The notes beneath the pieces are model-generated. The model saw nothing but the letters and a program-made list of their open reading frames with translations. It was not told where the DNA came from and did no database searches. A program made the translations under genes and the position numbers. Positions 1 through 5,504 of a DNA stretch of 8,858 bases are shown here, in pieces. Each line of letters starts with the position of its first letter. The first letter of the stretch is position 1. The DNA is from Solirubrobacterales bacterium (GTDB lineage: Bacteria; Actinomycetota; Thermoleophilia; Solirubrobacterales; Solirubrobacteraceae): positions 1 through 8,858 of the forward strand of contig JACCQW010000082.1 in NCBI GenBank assembly GCA_013813955.1. The letters are read 5' to 3'.

Positions 1-114
1 CGCAGCTTCGACCCGTGCATGCCGTGCACGACGCACATCCACACCGACGACCGCACCATCACGCGCGAGATCATCAGCTGCGCGTGCGGAGCGACGGGTG
101 ACCATGAGCACTAG
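1..114 (+). CDS. hhyL: [NiFe]-hydrogenase large subunit, C-terminal end only (5' truncated by window)
   Basis: Only the last 37 residues and the TAG stop are present. Residues 4-12 read DPCMPCTTH, which fits the C-terminal DPCxxCxxH motif of [NiFe]-hydrogenase large subunits. The two cysteines (residues 6 and 9) ligate the Ni-Fe site together with a CxxC pair that would lie upstream of the window. In the family a maturation protease cuts just after this histidine once nickel is in place. Here that would remove a 25-residue tail, which contains a CAC pair (residues 27 and 29) and ends GDHEH. The PCTTH variant suggests the high-affinity group 1h (old group 5) rather than classical group 1 (DPCLACAVH) or group 4. 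That subgroup call is from memory of the motif and from gene context, so the symbol is tentative; the large-subunit identity is firm. The next gene starts 36 bp downstream, and those 36 bp show only a weak purine-rich stretch and no other signal. Confidence 0.88.
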   Translation, partial: RSFDPCMPCTTHIHTDDRTITREIISCACGATGDHEH

Positions 115-150
115 GCCCGCGAGCCAGGGGGGCGCGGAGAACTAGCGCCC

Positions 151-624
151 ATGCGCGTCCTCGTCTGCGGGGTCGGGTACCGGTTCCTGCGTGACGGCGC
201 CCTCGGCCCGTACGTGACCGATACGCTCGGCCCGCAGTCGAGCAACGGCGTCGAGTTCGAGGATCTCGGCTACCACCCGGTCGGCTTCACGCAGAATCTG
301 GAGGAACGCCAGGCCTACGACCGGATCGTGTTCCTCGGGGCCGTGGCGCGCGGTCGTGAGCCGGGCACTGTCACGACATACCGGTGGGCGCACGAGCTGC
401 CCTCTCCCAAGGAGGTCCAGGATCGCGTGGGAGACTCGGTCACCGGTACGATCAACCTGGACAACTTGTTGATCGTCTCCGAGGCGTTCAAGGTGTTGCC
501 CGACGACGTATGGGTCGTCGAAGTCGAGCCGGCGGACGAGAACTGGGGCGATGGCTTCAGCCCGGTGATCGAGGCCAAGCTGCCGGAGATCGAGGAGACG
601 GTATGGAATTTGACCAGGCGGTAG
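151..624 (+). CDS. HyaD/HupD-like hydrogenase maturation protease homologue, apparently lacking the nickel ligands
   Basis: This 157-aa protein has the length and fold signature of peptidase family M52: an N-terminal MRVLVCGVGY strand-loop, a GP at 19-20, an RGREPGT segment at 67-72, and a C-terminal helix ending IEETV. In the family (E. coli HybD as reference) E16, D62 and H93 bind the nickel of the precursor and direct cleavage. By eye alignment these positions are here G16 (RDGALGP instead of GDDGFGP), G63 (FLGAV instead of LIDAV) and about D104 (NLDNLL instead of a PHxxxL helix). All three ligands therefore look lost, although the protein is otherwise colinear and open. A regulatory, chaperone or large-subunit-binding role is more likely than proteolysis; this is inference. 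An intact paralogue lies at 1547-2038. The ATG at 151 is preceded by a modest GCGGAG site. The 3' end overlaps the next gene by 22 bp and carries that gene's ribosome binding site. Confidence 0.82.
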   Translation: MRVLVCGVGYRFLRDGALGPYVTDTLGPQSSNGVEFEDLGYHPVGFTQNLEERQAYDRIVFLGAVARGREPGTVTTYRWAHELPSPKEVQDRVGDSVTGTINLDNLLIVSEAFKVLPDDVWVVEVEPADENWGDGFSPVIEAKLPEIEETVWNLTRR

Positions 625-1550
625 CCGAGCTGGACACGCTCGTCCAGACGCTGGAGCGCGAGGGCGACGAGCGGGCGCTGCTGCTCCTGCAGCTCATGGA
701 CGCCGTCCACCGCCCGGCGCTCGAGCGGATAGTGGCCGGCGACCTCGAGCATCCGCTCGCGTTCGCGCTGATGGCGATGTACGACCTCGTTCCGCTCGAG
801 GAGCGCGTCCAGGTCGAGGAGGCGCTCGACGAGGTGCGCCCGTACATCGAGTCCCACGGCGGCGGCCTCGAGCTGCTCGACGTCCAGGACGGCGTCGTCC
901 ACGTGCGTATGCACGGTTCCTGCCACGGGTGCGCGGCGTCGGCGGTGACGCTGCGCCGCGGCGTCGAGGAGAAGCTGCGCGAGCGCTTCGAGGGCTTCAA
1001 GGAGGTCGTGTCGCATCCGCCGGAGGGCGAGGAGGACAACGGCGAACCGCCGGCGAGCGGCATCGAGGCCCGACTGCTGCAAATCGAGCACTTCAACGGA
1101 GCGCTCCGAGCCGAGCCGAGCACGCCGGCCCCCAACGGAGCGGGCGCCCCGGCCCCCGACGGAGCGGGCGCCCCGGCCCCCGGCGGGGCGGGCGGCGGCG
1201 ATCTCCTGCAGATCGAGAGCCTGAAGCGCCCCGTGTTCGTCGACGTCGGGCGGATCGAGGAGCTTGAGCCCGGCGCGATAAAGGCCGTCGACGTGGACGG
1301 CAACTCGATCCTGCTCGTCAACATCGGCGGTGAGCCGTACGCCTTTCGCAATGTCTGCGCGGTCGAGGGTCGCCTCCCGCTGGACGGCGGGCGCCTCACC
1401 GGCTCGGTCCTGGTCTGCCCCTGGCACAACTGCGCCTACGACGCCCGATCGGGCAAGCGCGCCGACGACGAGCCGGGCCAGCCATCGCTGGCCGTGGTGC
1501 CGATCGCGCTCGCCGACGGCGTCCTGAAGGTCGCGGCGAACGTCGCGTGA
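603..1550 (+). CDS. NifU C-terminal-like / Rieske-like fusion protein (HhyE/HucE-like electron-transfer candidate)
   Basis: The protein has 315 aa. Residues 1-75 are predicted helical. Residues 76-135 match the NifU C-terminal (Nfu) domain, with SCHGC giving the CxxC at C107/C110 and TLRRGVEEKL following it. Residues 136-207 form a low-complexity Gly/Ala/Pro linker with near-repeats and two LLQIE motifs (158-162 and 201-205). Residues 208-315 resemble a Rieske ferredoxin. The second cluster motif is CPWHNC (C272, H275, plus an extra C277), but the first reads NVCAVEG, so C252 is present while the expected histidine at 254 is valine. From memory, Rieske-type proteins encoded with high-affinity hydrogenases (HucE, HhyE) are proposed to pass electrons from H2 to the respiratory chain. 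A role in Fe-S delivery is the alternative. The ATG at 603 is chosen because GAGGAG at 592-597 lies five bases before it and the Nfu domain follows directly; the open frame extending further upstream is out-of-frame protease sequence. The stop overlaps the next start as GTGA. Confidence 0.85.
   Translation: MEFDQAVAELDTLVQTLEREGDERALLLLQLMDAVHRPALERIVAGDLEHPLAFALMAMYDLVPLEERVQVEEALDEVRPYIESHGGGLELLDVQDGVVHVRMHGSCHGCAASAVTLRRGVEEKLRERFEGFKEVVSHPPEGEEDNGEPPASGIEARLLQIEHFNGALRAEPSTPAPNGAGAPAPDGAGAPAPGGAGGGDLLQIESLKRPVFVDVGRIEELEPGAIKAVDVDGNSILLVNIGGEPYAFRNVCAVEGRLPLDGGRLTGSVLVCPWHNCAYDARSGKRADDEPGQPSLAVVPIALADGVLKVAANVA
1131..1196 (+). repeat. 24-bp tandem near-repeat in the linker of the NifU/Rieske protein
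   Basis: Two copies (1131-1154 and 1155-1178) begin CCCAACGGAGCGGGCGCC and CCCGACGGAGCGGGCGCC; they differ by one base over 24 bp. A third, degenerate and partial copy starts at 1179. They encode the PNGAGAPA / PDGAGAPA / PGGAGG stretch, a flexible linker between the Nfu and Rieske-like domains. The copy number could vary between strains by slippage. Confidence 0.85.
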
Positions 1551-2038
1551 GCGCCACGTCCTCGACGGAGCCACCAGAGGTCCGCGCGCGCCGCATCCTG
1601 GTCGCCGGCGTCGGCAACATCCTGCGCGGCGATGACGGCTTCGGCCCGGCCGTGACCGAGCTGCTCGGTCATCTGCCTGCCGGCGCGGACGTGGTCGAGA
1701 CCGGCATCGGAGGGATCGCCCTGCTGCAGGAGCTGATGGCCGGCTGCGACGGGCTCGTCCTGATCGACGCGGTGGAGCGCGGAGCCGAGCCGGGCACCGT
1801 CTTCGCGATCACGCCGGAGATCGAGGAAGCGGTCCACGTGCCCGACGTCCATCTCGCCAATCCCCATCGCGTCCTGTCGATGGCCAAGACCATGGGCATC
1901 CTGCCCGACCGTGTGCTGATCGTCGGCTGCCAGCCGCTGGAGGTCGACGAGCTCTGTCAGGGGCTGTCCCCGCCCGTGCAACGAGCACTCGCGATCGCCG
2001 TGAGCAAGATCGAGGAGACCGTGGATGCCTGGCTTTGA
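1547..2038 (+). CDS. hupD: Hydrogenase maturation protease, HyaD/HupD family (peptidase M52), intact ligands
   Basis: This 163-aa endopeptidase would remove the C-terminal tail of the hydrogenase large subunit after nickel insertion, the last step before the enzyme closes. The sequence is canonical. GVGNILRGDDGFGP (21-34) holds D30 at the position of HybD E16; DVVETGIGG (48-56) follows; LIDAVERGAEPGT (72-84) holds D74 at the D62 position; and NPHRVLSMA (105-113) holds H107 at the H93 position. VGCQP (126-130) is the expected late strand. The GTG start at 1547 is chosen because it overlaps the previous stop as GTGA and no other start lies before the first strand; it adds about 16 residues ahead of RRILVAGVGN. 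No strong ribosome binding site is visible, so translation may rely on coupling. The 3' end overlaps the next gene by 14 bp. The symbol denotes the family; hyaD-type names are equally valid. Confidence 0.92.
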   Translation: MSATSSTEPPEVRARRILVAGVGNILRGDDGFGPAVTELLGHLPAGADVVETGIGGIALLQELMAGCDGLVLIDAVERGAEPGTVFAITPEIEEAVHVPDVHLANPHRVLSMAKTMGILPDRVLIVGCQPLEVDELCQGLSPPVQRALAIAVSKIEETVDAWL

Positions 2039-2936
2039 TTCGATCGACGAGCTGTGCCGAGCGCTGACCGACGAGCGCTACCTGGTCGACGAGGGCCTGG
2101 GAACCGTGGTGTTCCTCGCGCTGCGCCTGCGGCGCCCCCTGCTCGTCGAGGGTGAGCCCGGCGTCGGCAAGACGGAGCTGGCCAAGGCGCTCGCCGCGGC
2201 GACGGGCGCGCCCTTGATCCGCCTGCAGTGCTACGAGGGGATCGACGTGCACCAGGCCCTCTATGACTGGGACTACCCGCGCCAGCTGCTGCAGCTGCGG
2301 GCCGGCGGCTCGGCCCAGTTGTACTCGGAGGAGTTCTTGTTGCGCCGGCCGCTGATGCAGGCGCTCGTCTCCGATCCCACCCGTCCGGCTGTCCTGCTCA
2401 TCGACGAGCTCGACCGCGCCGACGACGAGTTCGAGGCCTTTCTGCTCGAGTTCCTCTCGGACTTCCAGGTCACGATTCCCGAGGTGGGCGTCGTACGTGC
2501 CGAGCAACCGCCGATCGTGATCATCACGTCCAACCGCACGCGCGACCTGCACGAGGCGCTCAAGCGCCGGTGCCTGTACCACTGGATCGACCACCCCGAT
2601 CTGCAGCGCGAGATCGCGATCGCGCGCGCGCGGCTGCCCCACGTCAACGAGCGCCTCGCCGCGCAGGTGTGCGCGTTCGTGCAGGACCTGCGCTGGCTGG
2701 ACCTCTACCGCTCGCCGGGCGTCGGCGAGACCCTCGACTGGGCCGAGGCCTTCCACACCCTGGGGCGCAACGAGATCGACCCGGGGACCGCCGACCGCAC
2801 GCTGGGCACCCTGCTCAAGGAGCGCGACGACCTCGAGCGCGTTCGCGGCAAGGAGCTCGAGGGGCTCGTCGAGCGCTCGGCCGAGCGCTCGGCCGAGCTG
2901 CGGCGTGGGGAGGGCGCTCCCGGTGAGGCGGCCTGA
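2025..2936 (+). CDS. MoxR-family AAA+ ATPase
   Basis: This 303-aa cytoplasmic ATPase belongs to the MoxR type, which works with a VWA-domain partner to remodel or insert cofactors into target enzymes (for example CoxD/CoxE with CO dehydrogenase, NirQ/NorD types with denitrification enzymes). Visible motifs are Walker A GEPGVGKT (43-50), Walker B LLIDELD (124-130), sensor 1 TSN (168-170) and the arginine-bearing RCLYHWIDHP segment (182-191) typical of the family. The C-terminal helical lid covers about 195-275, and a Glu/Arg-rich tail includes a short ERSAERSA duplication. The ATG at 2025 has GAGGAG at 2012-2017, seven bases upstream, embedded in the preceding protease gene. The gene overlaps its neighbours by 14 bp on both sides and directly precedes the VWA partner. 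Its place between hydrogenase protease and accessory genes suggests hydrogenase maturation or activation as the target; that target is inferred. Confidence 0.93.
   Translation: MPGFDSIDELCRALTDERYLVDEGLGTVVFLALRLRRPLLVEGEPGVGKTELAKALAAATGAPLIRLQCYEGIDVHQALYDWDYPRQLLQLRAGGSAQLYSEEFLLRRPLMQALVSDPTRPAVLLIDELDRADDEFEAFLLEFLSDFQVTIPEVGVVRAEQPPIVIITSNRTRDLHEALKRRCLYHWIDHPDLQREIAIARARLPHVNERLAAQVCAFVQDLRWLDLYRSPGVGETLDWAEAFHTLGRNEIDPGTADRTLGTLLKERDDLERVRGKELEGLVERSAERSAELRRGEGAPGEAA
2871..2894 (+). repeat. 12-bp tandem duplication at the 3' end of the MoxR gene
   Basis: GAGCGCTCGGCC occurs twice in direct succession and encodes ERSAERSA in the C-terminal tail. It is in frame and probably a harmless slippage product in a poorly constrained tail. 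Confidence 0.8.
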
Positions 2937-4218
2937 CGCGACGCAACGGCCCGCGGACCAGGTGGTCCTGGCCGCGGCCGTCGGCTTCGCCCGCGCGCTG
3001 CGCGAGTTCGGGCTGTCGGCCAGCGTCGACAGCGAGCACGTCTTCCTGCGCGCACTCGCCGAGGTCGACGTGCGCGAGCGCCGGCAGGTCTTCCACGCCG
3101 CGCGCGCGGCGTTCGTGCACCATCCCGACGAGCGTGACGTGTTCGACACGCTCTTCGAGCGCTTCTGGGAGGGCCGCTCGCTCATCCTCGCCGAGGGCTC
3201 CGCCGAGCACGGCGAGAGCGACGCCCGCATGAGCGGGTCCCACCACGGCGGTGAGGCGCTGCCGCAGTTCGGCGGTGAGGGGGACACGGCGGCTCCCATC
3301 GACGGCGAGCGCAACCGCGGCACCCGCGAGCTGCCCAGCGCGGAGGGCGAGCAGGCGATGAGCAATCAGCAGATCGGCGTGCTCGCCGCCTGGAGCGCCG
3401 CGGACCTGCTCAGCGAGAAGGAGCGGCTGAGCTACCAGGAGGACGAGCTCGCCGCGCTGCGCCGGCTCGCCGAGGAGATCCGCAGGTCGGCCCCCGAGCG
3501 GCGCTCGCGACGCTCCCGCCCGGCCCGCGACGGCGACCGGCTCGATGTGCGCCGGACGTTGCAGCGCTCGCTGGCCACCGACGGCGAGGCGTTCCGGCTG
3601 GCGTACACGGCCCCCACGCCGCGTCCGCGGCGGCTGCTCTTCCTCTGCGACGTCTCCGGATCGATGGAGCGCTACTCGCGCGTGCTGCTCGCGTCGCTGA
3701 AGGCGGCGGTCGGCGCTGCCCGCAAGGCCGAGGCCTTCGTGTTCGCGACGCGACTGACACGGCTGACGAAGTCGCTTGACGGCCGCGACCTCGAGCGCGC
3801 GCTCGAGCAGGCGCGCGCCACCGTCCCGGACTGGTCGGGCGGGACGCGGATCGGAGCCGCCCTGTCGGAGTTCAACCGTACCTACGCCCGGCGCGGGTTC
3901 GCGCGCGGTGCGATCGTGCTCGTGGTGAGCGACGGCTGGGATCGCGGCGATCCCGAGGTGCTCGCCGACGAGGTGCGCCGCCTGCAGCTGCAGGCACGGC
4001 GACTGGTCTGGATCAACCCGCGGCCGATGAGCGTCGATCAGCAGCCACTGGCCATCGGCATGCGCGCCGCGATGCCCTTCATCGACGAGTTCGTTCCCGG
4101 GCACGATCCGCGCGCGGTGGCCGGCCTCGCCGGACTGATCGGCGGGCTCGGCTCTGAGCGGCCGGCACGGCGCATGGCCCCGCGCAACCAGCCGGCCGTC
4201 CCGATCCTCCAGCCGTGA
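2923..4218 (+). CDS. CoxE-like VWA-domain protein, partner of the MoxR ATPase
   Basis: With the start at 2923 this is a 431-aa protein. Residues about 14-90 form the CoxE-type N-terminal domain (FARALREFGL, then FERFWEGR near 79-85). A low-complexity, charged middle segment covers about 95-220. The C-terminal von Willebrand A domain (about 235-395) has a full metal-ion-dependent adhesion site: DVSGS at 243-247, threonine 308 in SGGTRIG and aspartate 337 in VVSDGWD. In known systems such a protein binds a divalent metal and recruits the MoxR ATPase to its substrate. The GTG at 2923 is preferred over an in-frame GTG at 2905 because GGGGAGGG (2907-2914) lies eight bases before it and because the resulting 14-bp overlap with the MoxR stop equals the overlap at the previous junction. 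No signal peptide or membrane helix is visible, so it should be cytoplasmic. Hydrogenase is the likely client by context, but this is not shown by the sequence. Confidence 0.9.
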   Translation: MRRPDATQRPADQVVLAAAVGFARALREFGLSASVDSEHVFLRALAEVDVRERRQVFHAARAAFVHHPDERDVFDTLFERFWEGRSLILAEGSAEHGESDARMSGSHHGGEALPQFGGEGDTAAPIDGERNRGTRELPSAEGEQAMSNQQIGVLAAWSAADLLSEKERLSYQEDELAALRRLAEEIRRSAPERRSRRSRPARDGDRLDVRRTLQRSLATDGEAFRLAYTAPTPRPRRLLFLCDVSGSMERYSRVLLASLKAAVGAARKAEAFVFATRLTRLTKSLDGRDLERALEQARATVPDWSGGTRIGAALSEFNRTYARRGFARGAIVLVVSDGWDRGDPEVLADEVRRLQLQARRLVWINPRPMSVDQQPLAIGMRAAMPFIDEFVPGHDPRAVAGLAGLIGGLGSERPARRMAPRNQPAVPILQP

Positions 4219-4243
4219 CAGTCCACCACAAAGGAGCCGACGC

Positions 4244-4570
4244 ATGAACGAGTCCTCTCCAGTTCCAGCCGACGAGGACGGGCCGACCGACCACAAGCCC
4301 AAGCAGCAGGAGGTCGTCGAACAGGTCCGCACCGAGGAGCCGCAGGCGCCCTTCGGCCAGGACGAGCCGAATCCCAGCGTCGCCAGCGACGCCACCGCCG
4401 AGGAGCTGGGCCTCGAAGATGATCCGGACCCGGGCATCGGCGGCTATGACAACCGCGACCCCGAGAGCGACATGCCGCGAGTCCCCGGCGCGCCGGAGAC
4501 ACAGAACGATCCGCAGAGCCACGACGCCGCCCCTGGCGGCGACGGTTCAAAGCAGTCGTCCAGCGAGTAG
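4244..4570 (+). CDS. Small acidic, probably intrinsically disordered protein of unknown function
   Basis: This 108-aa product has no family that I recognise. About a quarter of the residues are Asp or Glu, against about six Lys/Arg, so the predicted pI is very low. Pro, Gly, Ser, Asn and Gln make up much of the rest, and no stretch is hydrophobic enough for a core or a membrane helix. The most conserved-looking part is around residues 53-83 (EELGLEDDPDPGIGGYDN, then MPRVPG), which could be a binding motif. The gene is convincing because AAGGAG at 4231-4236 lies seven bases before the ATG, it starts only 25 bp after the VWA gene on the same strand, and a strong hairpin follows its stop. As the last gene of the accessory operon it may act as a flexible binding partner of the MoxR/VWA machinery or the hydrogenase; this is conjecture. 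Confidence 0.78.
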   Translation: MNESSPVPADEDGPTDHKPKQQEVVEQVRTEEPQAPFGQDEPNPSVASDATAEELGLEDDPDPGIGGYDNRDPESDMPRVPGAPETQNDPQSHDAAPGGDGSKQSSSE

Positions 4571-4583
4571 GGCTCGTCGGGCG

Positions 4584-4611
4584 GTGTCGGGTGCCAATCG
4601 GCACCCGACAC
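4584..4611. terminator. Perfect 12-bp hairpin between convergent genes, probable bidirectional terminator
   Basis: GTGTCGGGTGCC (4584-4595) pairs without mismatch with GGCACCCGACAC (4600-4611) across an AATC loop. It lies in the 85-bp gap between the stop of the acidic-protein gene (4570, plus strand) and the stop of the last minus-strand membrane gene (4656), the expected place for a shared terminator. Neither strand has a T-run after the stem, so it is not a classical intrinsic terminator; T-poor hairpins of this sort are common in high-GC actinobacteria. Nothing else is visible in the gap. Confidence 0.72.
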
Positions 4612-4655
4612 AGACCGGTGCCTGCGTGGATCCTGTCCCGGGCGCGGGGCCGCGG

Positions 4656-4973
4656 CTACTGCGAGAACGGGGCCGCGCCGGAGCCGCCGCGTATGCGCGG
4701 GTCCTGCGGCGTGGTGACCAGACCCCTGCGCTCCTGCAGCCGCTGCACGCAGGCCTCTAGAGCCTTGTGGCCCGCGGCGAGATCGCGGTTGATCTCGTCG
4801 ATGACGGCACCGGCCGGCGCCGTCTTCTCCGTGACGTCGCTGACCGAGACGAGGATCGTCTGCAGCCGGGAGAAGACCCCCTTGAGGATAAGGGCGATCG
4901 CAATCAGATAACCGGCGATCGCGGCGACGGTGATCGCGGTTCCGATGAGCGTGACGATCGGGGCGGCTTCCAT
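4656..4973 (-). CDS. Small single-pass membrane protein, fifth gene of the minus-strand membrane operon
   Basis: This is a 105-aa protein of a family I do not recognise. One long hydrophobic helix spans about residues 5-30 (PIVTLIGTAITVAAIAGYLI) and is followed by K31 and R36, so the C-terminus should be cytoplasmic by the positive-inside rule. Residues 38-85 look like amphipathic or coiled-coil helix with DEINRDL at 59-65, resembling DDINEHG in the protein encoded upstream. A flexible tail (RIRGGSGAAPFSQ) ends it. The ATG at 4973 is chosen over longer in-frame versions because an AGGAGG stands about six bases upstream on the coding strand and the extra N-terminal sequence would be Ser/Arg-rich out-of-frame translation of the preceding gene. 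It is the only member of the five with a gap (10 nt) rather than an overlap to its upstream neighbour, and the only one with an internal cysteine (C75). Confidence 0.8.
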   Translation of the reverse strand: MEAAPIVTLIGTAITVAAIAGYLIAIALILKGVFSRLQTILVSVSDVTEKTAPAGAVIDEINRDLAAGHKALEACVQRLQERRGLVTTPQDPRIRGGSGAAPFSQ

Positions 4974-4983
4974 CGCGGACCTC

Positions 4984-5232
4984 CTACTGGACCTGGTCGA
5001 TCGCGCGGATGTAGCGCTCGATCTCGACGTTGGCCTGCTTGACGAGGTCGCGTGTCCTGCCGAGCTCCTGCAGCGCGTCGAGATGCGGGCCGAACAGCGC
5101 GCCGTGCTCGTTGATGTCGTCGGCGTAGGCACCGATCTCGCGGGCCGGAGCCAGGACCGACCCGAGGATGATGACGACCACGGGAATGATCACGGCGATG
5201 AAGAGGATGTTGCCGATCCACCAGAGGGTCAT
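4984..5232 (-). CDS. Small single-pass membrane protein, fourth gene of the minus-strand membrane operon
   Basis: This is an 82-aa protein with no recognised family. A hydrophobic helix lies at about residues 4-28 (IGNILFIAVIIPVVVIILGS), with a proline at 17, and is followed by R31 and a charged helical region 32-80. That region contains DDINEHG (38-44), LDALQEL (51-57) and RDLVKQANVEIERYI (61-75), suggesting an amphipathic coiled-coil-like cytoplasmic segment. The ATG at 5230-5232 overlaps the previous stop as ATGA, which fixes the start; longer in-frame versions would read through the preceding gene with an Arg/Gly-rich product. The D-D/E-I-N motif shared with the next gene hints that these two are diverged paralogues, but the similarity is too short to be sure. 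Confidence 0.8.
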   Translation of the reverse strand: MTLWWIGNILFIAVIIPVVVIILGSVLAPAREIGAYADDINEHGALFGPHLDALQELGRTRDLVKQANVEIERYIRAIDQVQ

Positions 5233-5504
5233 GCCACGCGCGCCCCCCGGTTGAGGTCCTCGACCTTGTCGGTGACGGCCGGCAGCGTCGTGGCGATGTC
5301 CTCCAGGGCGGAGTTCATCTGGCCGACGTTGGAGCGCACCGCGCGTAGCTGGCGCTCCACCGCGCGCGCGCCCCACGTTACCTCCGCGAGCGTGGAGGAG
5401 ATCGAGCGCAGCTGGCGCGCCACGATCAGCAGGTAGATGGCCAGGATGACGACGAGCGCGACGATCTCGACGATGGTCAGGATGGTCAGCAGGGTCTGGC
5501 TCAT
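5229..5504 (-). CDS. Small single-pass membrane protein, third gene of the minus-strand membrane operon
   Basis: This is a 91-aa protein. One membrane helix at about residues 5-29 (LLTILTIVEIVALVVILAIY) is followed by VARQLRS, consistent with a cytoplasmic C-terminus. Residues 34-86 have a heptad-like spacing of hydrophobic residues (SSTLAEV, AVERQLRAV, MNSALEDI, LPAVTDKVEDL), typical of a coiled-coil stalk. In general layout this recalls single-pass anchors with DUF948- or methyl-accepting-like coils, but I cannot assign a named family. The ATG at 5504 is fixed by an ATGA overlap with the stop of the upstream gene and by a GGAGGGAG site about nine bases before it on the coding strand. The stop overlaps the next start, again as ATGA. 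Confidence 0.82.
   Translation of the reverse strand: MSQTLLTILTIVEIVALVVILAIYLLIVARQLRSISSTLAEVTWGARAVERQLRAVRSNVGQMNSALEDIATTLPAVTDKVEDLNRGARVA

Noticed and set aside
151..624. Considered calling the first protease homologue a pseudogene
   Set aside because: The frame is intact, the length is normal, and its end is coupled to the next gene. Selective loss of only the metal ligands points to a functional pseudoenzyme instead.
315..1574. Long open frame on the minus strand opposite the protease and NifU/Rieske genes
   Set aside because: Its translation is Arg/Ala-rich low-complexity text with no motif, and it lies wholly opposite genes with clear families. High GC content makes such antisense frames common.
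2905..2922. Upstream GTG start for the VWA gene at 2905
   Set aside because: It has no well-placed ribosome binding site and would sit just ahead of the GGGGAGGG that serves the GTG at 2923.
1809..3365. 518-codon open frame on the minus strand opposite the MoxR and VWA genes
   Set aside because: It is a shadow of the MoxR/VWA coding region; it has no recognisable domain and a biased composition.
2815..4437. 540-codon open frame on the minus strand
   Set aside because: It is the antisense of the VWA gene, with Arg/Gly/Ala-rich product and no ribosome binding site that I could see.
4591..5042. Plus-strand open frames opposite the last membrane gene
   Set aside because: The minus-strand reading gives a clean membrane protein with a good ribosome binding site; the plus-strand readings are charged low-complexity text and begin in or next to the terminator hairpin.
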